Shown here piece by piece: positions 1 through 7,877 of a stretch of 64,000 bases of DNA. The stretch is from Maricaulis sp. (lineage in GTDB: Bacteria > Pseudomonadota > Alphaproteobacteria > Caulobacterales > Maricaulaceae). The DNA lies in NCBI RefSeq assembly GCF_017643475.1, contig NZ_JAEPNI010000003.1, forward strand, positions 310,001 to 374,000, written 5' to 3'. The notes under the pieces are model-generated. The model did no database searches. It saw nothing but the letters and a program-made list of their open reading frames with translations, and was not told where the DNA came from. The position numbers and the translations under genes are program-made. Position 1 is the stretch's first letter. Each line of letters starts with the position of its first letter.

Positions 1-339
1 ACGTTCGCATGAGCCTGTGACAGTGATGTGCAGGCTGCCGTGGCCGTGATCGCTCTCCTGCTCGATCTCAGCGGTTTCAAGCGTGCAATTGGCGCGCCCC
101 AGATCAATCCAGTTCGATGCAGCTGCCAGGGCGGAATTCACCTCGGCGATATGGGCGCGTTCCGCATCATTGCGGGGCTCGCGTTCAAATCCGTAGACAT
201 TGTCCATCGGCGTCTCGAACTCGATGAAGAGGCCGCCCTCGCCGTCCAGGGCAAGCGCGAGTTCCGCGTGACCATGCACATGGGCATGCCCCTGCGCGAG
301 AGCGATGAGGCTGGCGGCGCCGACAATAAAACCAATCAT
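1..339 (-). CDS. ZrgA-like zinc-binding protein (DUF2796), 3' end outside window
   Basis: The minus-strand frame opens with ATG at 339 and is still open at base 1, so the C-terminus lies outside the window. It starts with a signal-peptide-like stretch (MIGFIVGAASLIALAQG) and then a His-rich HAHVHGHAELALALDG segment. Further on come an FETPMDNVYGFE motif and a second His run (ESDHGHGS). This is the pattern of DUF2796/ZrgA periplasmic zinc proteins, known in Vibrio as part of a zinc-uptake locus. A Zur-type palindrome sits about 42 bp upstream and is shared with the divergent MerC gene. The ABC/DUF3299 operon at 0.8-3.9 kb holds typical partners. The family call is firm; zinc binding is inferred from the His-rich segments. 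Confidence 0.8.
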   Translation of the reverse strand, partial: MIGFIVGAASLIALAQGHAHVHGHAELALALDGEGGLFIEFETPMDNVYGFEREPRNDAERAHIAEVNSALAAASNWIDLGRANCTLETAEIEQESDHGHGSLHITVTGSCER

Positions 340-377
340 TCTGAAATCCTGTTGTTCAAGACCCTTGAAGCACGTCG

Positions 378-399
378 AAATGTTATCATATAACACCTC
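378..399. promoter_or_regulatory. Zur-box-like palindrome between zrgA-like and merC-like genes
   Basis: TGTTATCATATAACA at 381-395 is a near-perfect inverted repeat (GTTAT/ATAAC around CAT). It matches the alphaproteobacterial Zur consensus (ATGTTATAATATAACAT) closely. It lies 42 bp before the DUF2796 start and 50 bp before the MerC start, where it could repress both when zinc is sufficient. A second copy stands at 3884-3910. Confidence 0.7.
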
Positions 400-444
400 C
401 ACCACAAGCCTGCGGGCCAGCTATACCTAACTCGGGAGTCCCTC

Positions 445-810
445 ATGCGCTCAAGCGATGCAGCCGGTATCGGCCTTTCTGCCCTCTGCCTCGTTCACTG
501 CCTCGGCCTCCCGGTACTTATCGCTATTAGTCCCGCGCTCGTATGGATGGAAGATGAACGCGTGCACATCCTGCTAGCGATTAGTGCCTTTGCGGCCACC
601 GTCATCGCGGCCAGCGGCTGGCCGGGTGTGACGCGCAAACCGCTGATGTACCTCGCGGCGCTAAGCGGGTTGGCCCTGTTGTTTGCCGGCGCCCTGGTCG
701 AAATGAGCGAAGTGCAGGAGCGTGTCATCACAACGATCGGCGCAGTCTTCCTGGCCTCCGCTCATCTCAATTCCTGGATGCGCACACGTGCGCGCCATGC
801 CGAGCACTAG
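445..810 (+). CDS. MerC-domain small membrane protein
   Basis: The protein has 121 residues and four hydrophobic segments. The first carries CLVHCLGLPV, the paired-cysteine motif of MerC-type inner-membrane mercury/metal transporters. The classical role of MerC is Hg(II) import, but there is no merA, merR or merP here. The shared palindrome with a zinc-binding protein gene suggests a zinc role, which is an inference. The ATG at 445 follows GGGAGT at about 439-444, close to the start codon but plausible. The gene converges on the PadR regulator at 822-1331. Confidence 0.75.
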   Translation: MRSSDAAGIGLSALCLVHCLGLPVLIAISPALVWMEDERVHILLAISAFAATVIAASGWPGVTRKPLMYLAALSGLALLFAGALVEMSEVQERVITTIGAVFLASAHLNSWMRTRARHAEH

Positions 811-821
811 GGCCTTGCGAC

Positions 822-1331
822 CTAGCGTTTGAAAATCTTGCGGAAACTGTTGAACCAGTCGAGCCGGGCCTGAAGCCAGAGCCGGTGCAAGTCACTCGTG
901 CCGACGCCCGGAGCGGGCGGTACCGGTGTGGGAATTCTTTCCGAGATCGAGGCAAAAAGCGTTTCCCGGTCCGCATCCTCCAGCATGCCGACGAACTGCA
1001 TTCGCGTGCGCAGCGGGTCGTATCCCATATCGATCGCACGATCGACATCCATCAACCAGGACCGCATCAGATCCCGGCCATGATCCGTAAGCGAGAATTC
1101 CCGGCGGGGGCGCTTGGTCTCGCTGACATCCTTTGAAGACAGAATGCCCCGGCCTTCCAGGCGTTTGACCAACGGATAAACCGCCCCTGCACTACCCGAC
1201 CAGAAGGAGGAAGGAGAGCCCCGGAAGACTTCCTTGATCTCGTAGGCGGTCAACGGGCCGTCACGATGAAGCAGCGCCAGCACCATGCCTTCCATTTCGG
1301 TCGGCTGGTCGGATGAGCTGGAAGCGGGCAT
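822..1331 (-). CDS. PadR-family transcriptional regulator
   Basis: A 169-residue protein with an N-terminal winged helix (about residues 14-95). It shows the PadR hallmarks: MEGMVLALLHRDGPLTAYEI, a GAVYPLVKRLEGRG recognition helix and wing, and a C-terminal helical region. The open frame runs further upstream to 1442, but ATG 1331 is chosen because it overlaps the TGA of the DUF3299 gene (TGATG), which indicates coupling. It is the last gene of the ABC operon. PadR proteins often repress their own transporter operon and respond to small ligands; its signal here is unknown. Confidence 0.82.
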   Translation of the reverse strand: MPASSSSDQPTEMEGMVLALLHRDGPLTAYEIKEVFRGSPSSFWSGSAGAVYPLVKRLEGRGILSSKDVSETKRPRREFSLTDHGRDLMRSWLMDVDRAIDMGYDPLRTRMQFVGMLEDADRETLFASISERIPTPVPPAPGVGTSDLHRLWLQARLDWFNSFRKIFKR

Positions 1332-1918
1332 CAGACCTCGTAGGGCTCGTGATTGATGAGCTGGAGTGTATAGGCCGCATTGCCCAGCTCGTTCATGTGA
1401 CGATCGGCCAACAACACGCCCGTTACCCAGACCGGGTCCCACATGCGCTCGACCACGATTGGCTCGTCCAGGGTGACATAGACAATCTGGTTGGGCGGCG
1501 GCGGCGGGGTGTGAACACAGGCGCCAAAATATGGAACCAACAGAAACTCGCTGATCTCGCCACCTTCCTGGAAGTCCAGCGGCAGGATAAAGCCCGGCAT
1601 GCGGATGGTCTCGCCGATCAGCTCATTCTCGACATTGAACGTGCCGATCTGCGTCATCTGCCCACCGAAATGGTCGATACCGGAATCAAGCCCCGTGCGT
1701 TCGAACAATTCCTGGATCCGCTCCATCTCGCCTTCCGGCAGAAGATCGTCCCAGTTGATGGTCAAAACACCTTCGGGCGCGTCAGGCACCGGATAGCGTT
1801 CCGTCGTCTGTGCTTCGGCGACAGCGGTCTCGGCGACTTCCGTCTCGGCCGTCTCGGTTTCGCCGCTGCAGGCCGCAAGGCCAATTCCCAGACCGGCAAT
1901 CAGGATCCAGTTCCGCAT
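1331..1918 (-). CDS. DUF3299 lipoprotein of the zinc/ABC operon
   Basis: A 195-residue lipoprotein. The signal peptide ends in a LAAC lipobox at about residue 18, followed by a Glu/Thr/Ala-rich linker. The folded part carries LTINWDDLLPEGE, MPGFILPLDF, LVPYFGACVHTPPPPPNQIV and GVLLADRH, the conserved landmarks of DUF3299. The ATG at 1918 has GAGGAAG just upstream; a GTG at 1930 overlapping the permease stop is the alternative. DUF3299 proteins typically accompany DUF2796 and a LolD/FtsX-like ABC pair in zinc-regulated loci. The Cys-His-Pro-rich loop (about 126-131) is a possible metal site. The biochemical role is unknown. Confidence 0.8.
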   Translation of the reverse strand: MRNWILIAGLGIGLAACSGETETAETEVAETAVAEAQTTERYPVPDAPEGVLTINWDDLLPEGEMERIQELFERTGLDSGIDHFGGQMTQIGTFNVENELIGETIRMPGFILPLDFQEGGEISEFLLVPYFGACVHTPPPPPNQIVYVTLDEPIVVERMWDPVWVTGVLLADRHMNELGNAAYTLQLINHEPYEV

Positions 1919-1926
1919 TGTCTTCC

Positions 1927-3168
1927 TCACAACTTCACCGTCAGGCCATCGGCCAGGGCATTCTTCAAGGCACGTCGGGCAGGCAAGATGCCCATCATTG
2001 TGCCGGATGTGATGACCACCACACCGGTCAGCATGTCCGTCAGGCTCAGGCCTCCCGAAGCCAAAGTAAGACCGTAACGGGATTGGACCCCCCCTGCTAT
2101 CAGAACAAACAGGAGATTGATCAGCACGATCCCGGCGATCGCTCCGGCAGCAGCGATTGCTGTTGCCTCGCTGACCAGCAACACAAAGACATGTCCGGGT
2201 CGGGCGCCCACAGCGCGCAGGATCGCCATCTCGCGGCGGCGTTCATTCAGGCTGGCAGACAGGCTGGTCGCGATGGAAATCAGGCCAACCAGGATCACGA
2301 AGGCCGAGATTGCTCCGAACGCCGCTTCGCCTGCACCGACAACTTCCCACAATTGCATCAGGGCCACTCCGGGAATGATGGCGCTCAGCGCTTCGTCCGG
2401 ATAGGTATTGACCTGGCGCTGAAGGCGCAGCACCAGCGTGGGCTGTTCCATGCCGATAAAAACCGCGGTGATCTGTTCCGGTTCGTAGGCATGTTCCTCG
2501 TCATGCCCGTCTTCCTCGACGACATCATCGTGGATGCGCTCGATAGCTTCGAGGGTGACGTGGACACTGCGGTCCACCGGCGTGCCGGTCGGCCTCAGAA
2601 TGCCTGTCACAAGCATTGGATGTTCGTCATGGTCGGCAAAACTCACCTCGCCAATACCGTGGGAGAGCGAGATTTCCTTACCAATCTCGTAGCCCAGATC
2701 GCTGGCAACCTGGGCACCGATGACGACTCCCTCCTCATTCGCTCCAAAAGCCTCGCCGGCCCGGAATGCCAGCGGCAGGTCGCGGCCATAACGATAGCGC
2801 TCGAAATAGTCGTTGTTTGTACCCACGACCCGATAGCCGCGATGACTGTCCCCCAGCGAGATGGGCACCGCCCATTCCACTCCAGGGGCTCCGGCGATAC
2901 GCTCGTAGCTCTCCCAGCTCATGGCGCCCGTTGGATCACCGATGCGGAAGACGGAGTAGAGCAGAAGATTGATCGAGCCGGAGCGCGCGCCAACGATCAG
3001 GTCGGTTCCTGAAATTGTCGTCGAGAAACTGGTGCGCGCGCCCGTTCGGATCTTGTCGACCGCCAGGAAGAGCGTGACGCTCATGGCGATGGCGAGCACA
3101 GTCAGGCCGACCGTGAAAAGGCGATTTCCGAGGCTTTTCAGGGCGAGATTGAAAATGGCGCCATTCAT
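1927..3168 (-). CDS. ABC transporter permease, FtsX/MacB/LolC type
   Basis: A 413-residue protein. One N-terminal membrane segment (about 17-36) is followed by a periplasmic domain of about 240 residues and three C-terminal membrane segments. This is the FtsX-like permease architecture of type VII ABC systems (MacB, LolC/E). The periplasmic part has an acidic/His stretch, DEHP and then DVVEEDGHDEEHAYEPEQ, that could bind metal. ATG 3168 has GGGAGG upstream and overlaps the ATPase stop. Such systems act by mechanotransmission across the membrane more often than by classical import. Participation in zinc homeostasis is inferred from the Zur-like site and the neighbours. Confidence 0.85.
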   Translation of the reverse strand: MNGAIFNLALKSLGNRLFTVGLTVLAIAMSVTLFLAVDKIRTGARTSFSTTISGTDLIVGARSGSINLLLYSVFRIGDPTGAMSWESYERIAGAPGVEWAVPISLGDSHRGYRVVGTNNDYFERYRYGRDLPLAFRAGEAFGANEEGVVIGAQVASDLGYEIGKEISLSHGIGEVSFADHDEHPMLVTGILRPTGTPVDRSVHVTLEAIERIHDDVVEEDGHDEEHAYEPEQITAVFIGMEQPTLVLRLQRQVNTYPDEALSAIIPGVALMQLWEVVGAGEAAFGAISAFVILVGLISIATSLSASLNERRREMAILRAVGARPGHVFVLLVSEATAIAAAGAIAGIVLINLLFVLIAGGVQSRYGLTLASGGLSLTDMLTGVVVITSGTMMGILPARRALKNALADGLTVKL

Positions 3169-3869
3169 GCCGACACCCTCCCGGCCGTATTGATTTCCGA
3201 CAGGTCGACACGACGGTCGAAGAACGCGCCCAGCGCCTGGTCATGACTGACGAAAAGCAGGGCAGAATTGGCCGCCTCGCACTCCTTCTGGAGCAGCTGG
3301 ATGAAATTGTCGCGGCTGTCGGCATCCAGCGCCGAGGTTGGTTCGTCCGCGATGATCAGACCCGGCGAGCCGATCAGGGCTCGCGCAGCCGCTACACGTT
3401 GTTGCTGTCCAACACTGAGCTCGGTCGACGGGCGCGAGACCACATCCCCGTCCAGCCCCAGCGCCATCAAGAGCCGCCGGCCTTCATCGCCAAGCGAACC
3501 ATTGGCCATGGCAAGCTTGCGGCGTTGCGGAGAGAAACGACAAGGCAGGAGAACGTTTTCGAGCGGGGTCAGATATGGCACCAGATTGAACAGCTGGAAG
3601 ATCACACCGAGATTGTCCGCCCGGAAGGCATCGCGGCGCGCCGGGCTGAGGGCGCCCATGTCCTGGTCAAGGATGCAGATATCGCCCGCGCTGGCGGGCG
3701 CTATTCCTGCAATCACCGACAGCAGCGAACTCTTGCCGCTGCCGCTCGGCCCGACAAGAAAGAGCCGCTCGCCGGCCGCGAGCTCAAAACGCTCCACGCG
3801 CAACAGGGTCTGTCGCGGCTTCCAGCCGAATTCGAGCTGGTCAATCTCGATAGCAAACGCTCTGGTCAA
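3165..3869 (-). CDS. ABC transporter ATP-binding protein, LolD/MacB type
   Basis: The 234-residue protein is a complete ATPase: Walker A GPSGSGKSS at 40-48, signature LSVGQ at 151-155, Walker B LIIADEP at 171-177, and the switch His in SHD near 210. The TTG start at 3869 is supported by GGGGAGG five bases upstream. It is the first gene of a translationally coupled operon (ATPase, permease, DUF3299, PadR). A Zur-like palindrome lies 15 bp upstream of the start, where bound protein would block transcription. ZrgA-linked transporter membership is likely but not proven. Confidence 0.87.
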   Translation of the reverse strand: MTRAFAIEIDQLEFGWKPRQTLLRVERFELAAGERLFLVGPSGSGKSSLLSVIAGIAPASAGDICILDQDMGALSPARRDAFRADNLGVIFQLFNLVPYLTPLENVLLPCRFSPQRRKLAMANGSLGDEGRRLLMALGLDGDVVSRPSTELSVGQQQRVAAARALIGSPGLIIADEPTSALDADSRDNFIQLLQKECEAANSALLFVSHDQALGAFFDRRVDLSEINTAGRVSA

Positions 3870-3883
3870 GCAAACCTCCCCAG

Positions 3884-3910
3884 GATGGTTGTTACACTAT
3901 AACGACCATC
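3884..3910. promoter_or_regulatory. second Zur-box-like palindrome, upstream of the ABC operon
   Basis: GATGGTTGTTA (3884-3894) and TAACGACCATC (3900-3910) are 11-base arms with one mismatch around a 5-base spacer. The core GTTACACTATAAC matches the core GTTATCATATAAC of the palindrome at 382-394 in 10 of 13 positions. It lies immediately upstream of the operon's Shine-Dalgarno. The two sites bracket all six genes of the putative zinc cluster. Confidence 0.65.
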
Positions 3911-4035
3911 CTCTCCTTCAACTCTCAAAGCTGTAACCTGTGTGTGAGCCGGCTTCAGCTTGCGTTCAGCTCAGGTTTCAATTGATAGGCCTTACGCGCA
4001 TTGCTAGCGTTCAGCAGATCCAGGGGGGAGCCAGC

Positions 4036-4776
4036 ATGAAGTCTTGCGTGAACCGGTATGGAAGCAGTCTGGCAGCCCTGCTGTTGTTGACACCAGCGCT
4101 GTCGGCACAGGACGAGCCCGCCGAGCCCATCGCCACCGCGGACGATCAGCCCGCCGCCGAAGAAGAGCGGGTTCTGGAAAGCCGTGATGATCTTACGCCC
4201 CAGGAGTTGGCGATTATCGAGGCCTTCGAAGCGGCGGGCCCACTTGATATGCCCTACCTCCTGCCCTGTAATGGCGGCACACACGGACAGCCGCTAAACG
4301 CGATCTTCACACGTGAAGACGAGACTCGGATCGAGATCCTCGACCCTTGCGGCCTCCGCTTCACCGACCTCAGCGGCCTCTGGGACAATTTCGGACGCCA
4401 GTCCATCGTTACCCATGACCAGCGCACCGGTGATTTCGCCATCCGCATGATGCACATCACCAATGAGGACGACTGGTACAGCACCTGGGGCTATCAGTTC
4501 GGGGATTACCACTACCGCGGCCGTATCGGTCTGGACGCCGACGCCATCGATATCAGTGCCATCAGCCGCTTCCCGGTGAGAACGCGCCAAAACTGTCCCG
4601 AACAGTTCGAACGGTCCGTGCCGTCCAACCGGATTTATCTGGGATATTCAATGGATGGCCGTCCGCAGCTGATTTCGATCCGCACCCGTTATTCGCTGGA
4701 ATCTGATTGTTCGATCACTTTCCTGGAAACCGTCGACGACTACTTCATCAAGCTTGAGTTCGAGGGAGATCGCTGA
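4036..4776 (+). CDS. secreted protein of unknown function, partner of the VWA protein
   Basis: A 246-residue protein with a cleavable signal peptide (cleavage near residue 23, after ALSA). An acidic Ala/Glu-rich linker follows, then a globular domain from about residue 55 to the end. The folded part has five cysteines, which could form periplasmic disulfides. No known domain is recognised. ATG 4036 is preceded by GGGGGGAG. The stop overlaps the start of the VWA gene as TGATG, so the two are probably co-translated and act together in the envelope. Confidence 0.7.
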   Translation: MKSCVNRYGSSLAALLLLTPALSAQDEPAEPIATADDQPAAEEERVLESRDDLTPQELAIIEAFEAAGPLDMPYLLPCNGGTHGQPLNAIFTREDETRIEILDPCGLRFTDLSGLWDNFGRQSIVTHDQRTGDFAIRMMHITNEDDWYSTWGYQFGDYHYRGRIGLDADAIDISAISRFPVRTRQNCPEQFERSVPSNRIYLGYSMDGRPQLISIRTRYSLESDCSITFLETVDDYFIKLEFEGDR

Positions 4777-7760
4777 TGTCGGAGATCCTGCAACGTCCCG
4801 CGGTTCGTTACGGCCTGATCGGCACCGGTGCGACCCTGGCCCTGATCGTGCTCTTCCTGCTGACGCGTTCTGAACCGGACCAGCGCCCCGACCTGCTGGA
4901 ACTCGTCCGCGCAGCAGAGGCGGAGTACAGCTATCCCGGGCTTAGTGTCGAAGAGACGGTCGCCACTCTGGGCGACGCGGAAGACCTGATCGCCTTTGTT
5001 CGTGCTGACGTCATGCTGGCAGATTATTCCGGACACATGCTGAGCGCAGGTGATGTCCTCATCCAGCGCGGGGCCAACGCGGCCGACAAGGCCGTGCTTC
5101 TCTCTGACCTCCTGACCGCTGCCGGCTTCGAGACCCGGCTCAGACGTGCGGACTGGCCTTCAGCCGTTCCGGTTTACGGAACACCCCGTTCCGATCGCCG
5201 CGAAAGCCTCAGCGCCATCTATGCCTATCTCGAACTCGACGAGGAAGCGGAACGCGCAATCAATGCACGCGAAGAAGTCGATCGCATGGCAGCAATCCGC
5301 GAGGAAGTTGAAGCCGCAACCAGCCTTCTCGCAAACTACTGGTCGGCCGCGAGCACGCCGCCCGACACGCTGAGCTCTCAGGACTGGGTCTGGGTGGAGT
5401 ATCGCCAGACGGGAGACTGGCAGGTCGCAGACCCTGTCTTTCCGTCCCTGTCTCGCCCCGCTGATGCAGCCGCGTATCAAGCGACAATCCCCGCGCCAAT
5501 CCGTGTCCGTCTTGATCTGGTCGATACAGGCGGCGCCCGCTCTTCCGTCCTGGATGCCGAGATCGCGTCAGGCCAGGAGGGTGTGCTGCGCTTCGTGCCC
5601 AGCAGTGGCCTGTCGCGTTTCCTCGATGCCGCGCCGGGCGAGGTTTCAGCTGATGCCTGGATACCGGTTCTAAGCGCAGGTAGCGAACCTCTGGCCGGCA
5701 GTGCCTTCACCACCGACGGTTTTGCCCTGCCCTCGAATGCCGGTGCGGCACTCGAGACGGAAAGCCAGCCCTTCGCGGCTCCGGAGATCAGCTCGGCCGA
5801 ACTGGTGGATGTCGATGTTTCCCAATACCCCCGCGTGACCGTCTCCGTGCGTACGGATGCCGCGGCGGATGCGCGCTGGCAGGCTGCTCATCTGTCCCTC
5901 GGGGTCAACGACGAGGCCATTGCGCCGCAAATCCTCCGCCGACCGACCAGCCTGCGCCCCTTCGCGCTGGTAACCGATGTCTCACCGTCCATGATCGAGG
6001 ATGGCAATATCTACAAGGCTGGGCTATTGGGCCGGGCGCTGATCGAGCGGATGGGCACGGACCGGAGTTTCTCGGCGACCTCTTTTGCCGGTGATGTCTT
6101 CACCCCACGACGCATGACCAATGTGATCCGCATTCCCAACGCCGTGCAGGACTTCAACCAGACCCTGGACATTCGCGGCGGTGGCGGTGCCATGGTCGAA
6201 GCCATCTCCAGTGCAGCGGGCACGTTCTGGCAACAGGGCGATATATTTGTGATGACCGATGGGCGTGATGAGAGCCTGGATAGTCGAGAGGCCTTGCTCG
6301 CGGCAGTCAATCGTTTCCCGGGTCGCGTCATTGGTATCGTCCCAGCCGACCAGATCCGCGTCTGGCAGGGAATTTTCGACCAGATCATCGAACTGCCGAC
6401 AGAAGCCAATATCGAGGTGACGGCTGATGCACTCTACCGCATGCTTGGCACACCGCTGGAGGTGAGCTTCATCGCTCCCGCTGCTGAAGCCGGAGAAAAC
6501 CAGACGCTGGGCCTCGCCTTTCCGGACAGCGAGATCACGCTTGCGGGTGAGTACATCATCCCCGAGAACTTCGATGCGTCATCTGCCCGCCTGGAAATCA
6601 GCCTCTTTCGCGACGACGAACAGATCGGGGGTACGCGCCAGCTGCTGCAGCTGGGTCAGGCCCAGACGGGCACCGCGCTTATGGGCGTGCATTCGCTCTG
6701 GGTCAGTCCCGGACGCTACGCTCCCGAAGCGCTGCTTAGACGCTATTTCCACGAAACCCGTCTTGACCTGGAGGCTTCACTGGAACCGGGCAACCAGCCC
6801 AGCGAACCGATGACAGGGCCGTCGCACATGACCATGTCGACAGCCGCCAGCATCACCGGACGCCTGGACCGCCTGTTCGAACAGCGTGTCGCGCGGGACG
6901 AACCGCTGGCAATCCTGCGGGGGTCTACTCCAGAGGTCACTGAGGATGGCAGCGCCTATCTCGTCCTGGGGCTTGATATCATCTCTGACGGCAATGCCCG
7001 TTTCGCCGATGGCAGCCTAGACCCACAGCTGGGTCTCGCACTGGCCGCGATTGAAGGCGCAGCACTCGAAGCGTCCAGCGTCAATGTGGCTCTGCTCTCC
7101 GAGAGTGATCCGGTCGAAATTACACCGCGCACGCCGATCCCGGAGGACTGGCCTCGCCCTGCCCAGATCGCCGCGGGAGATACAAATGCCCTCTTCCTAG
7201 CCAGCGCAGACGGCCAACAAAGCTGGATCATCGACAACAGCGGACATCTCACCGCGCGGATCTTCCCCTCTGGCGCAAAGGGCGCCCGCGCCCGTCGCGC
7301 CATCGCAGAGTTCTCCGAACTTCGCTCCAACCTGCAATACATGGCCACAGTGGCCAGCGGCATCGGCTCGCCCTCCGGGGTCAGCGGTGCCCAGCTCGGG
7401 GCGATTGCCGGCATTCTGGATATCAATTTGCGCATGTGGTGTTACGCCACAGTGATGCTCGGCTTTATGAATGACGAACTGGCAACCGGAGAGCGCGAAT
7501 ACAACTGGGAACGCCAGGCCAGTGAAGGCTGCGAGATCGACCCCACCAACCTGCAGGGTGAATATATCGGAGCAGCCTTCGCGGGATATGTCACCGGCAG
7601 TGCAGGTGATCGCTATACCGACGCTGTCAAAAATGCAGCTGGCGGCAGCCTGCCGTGGATCGTGGAAGCCGGCGTCAATTCAGGCGCTGGCGGCCTGATC
7701 AACCTTACGGGTGTTGGCGGTGGCATACATTCCGGGATCCGTGAAATCTATTCGCGCTAG
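4776..7760 (+). CDS. membrane-anchored VWA-domain protein with transglutaminase-like N-terminal region
   Basis: A 994-residue protein. One N-terminal membrane anchor lies at about 10-31. A region at about 70-215 resembles transglutaminase-like folds (ADKAVLLSDLLTAAGFETRLRR), though no Cys-His-Asp triad is clear. A von Willebrand A domain follows at about 390-560 with the MIDAS DVSPS (D401, S403, S405) and a later MTDGRDE strand. The C-terminal 150 residues are Gly-rich with two cysteines. An envelope protein with metal-dependent adhesion is likely; substrate and partner are unknown. It is translationally coupled to the secreted protein upstream. Confidence 0.72.
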   Translation: MSEILQRPAVRYGLIGTGATLALIVLFLLTRSEPDQRPDLLELVRAAEAEYSYPGLSVEETVATLGDAEDLIAFVRADVMLADYSGHMLSAGDVLIQRGANAADKAVLLSDLLTAAGFETRLRRADWPSAVPVYGTPRSDRRESLSAIYAYLELDEEAERAINAREEVDRMAAIREEVEAATSLLANYWSAASTPPDTLSSQDWVWVEYRQTGDWQVADPVFPSLSRPADAAAYQATIPAPIRVRLDLVDTGGARSSVLDAEIASGQEGVLRFVPSSGLSRFLDAAPGEVSADAWIPVLSAGSEPLAGSAFTTDGFALPSNAGAALETESQPFAAPEISSAELVDVDVSQYPRVTVSVRTDAAADARWQAAHLSLGVNDEAIAPQILRRPTSLRPFALVTDVSPSMIEDGNIYKAGLLGRALIERMGTDRSFSATSFAGDVFTPRRMTNVIRIPNAVQDFNQTLDIRGGGGAMVEAISSAAGTFWQQGDIFVMTDGRDESLDSREALLAAVNRFPGRVIGIVPADQIRVWQGIFDQIIELPTEANIEVTADALYRMLGTPLEVSFIAPAAEAGENQTLGLAFPDSEITLAGEYIIPENFDASSARLEISLFRDDEQIGGTRQLLQLGQAQTGTALMGVHSLWVSPGRYAPEALLRRYFHETRLDLEASLEPGNQPSEPMTGPSHMTMSTAASITGRLDRLFEQRVARDEPLAILRGSTPEVTEDGSAYLVLGLDIISDGNARFADGSLDPQLGLALAAIEGAALEASSVNVALLSESDPVEITPRTPIPEDWPRPAQIAAGDTNALFLASADGQQSWIIDNSGHLTARIFPSGAKGARARRAIAEFSELRSNLQYMATVASGIGSPSGVSGAQLGAIAGILDINLRMWCYATVMLGFMNDELATGEREYNWERQASEGCEIDPTNLQGEYIGAAFAGYVTGSAGDRYTDAVKNAAGGSLPWIVEAGVNSGAGGLINLTGVGGGIHSGIREIYSR

Positions 7761-7877
7761 GCTTGCAAGCCGATCTAACGACCCTGTGACCGCGGCCTTG
7801 CTAATCTTTCACTTGGCGTGCACCCGCATAAACGCATTATAAGCCCGCTCACTTTTCGTGTTCGGGGATATGTCTAC

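Noticed and set aside
138-335. Short minus-strand frame near the left end
   Set aside because: It lies in a different frame from the DUF2796 gene, which has family motifs and a signal peptide.
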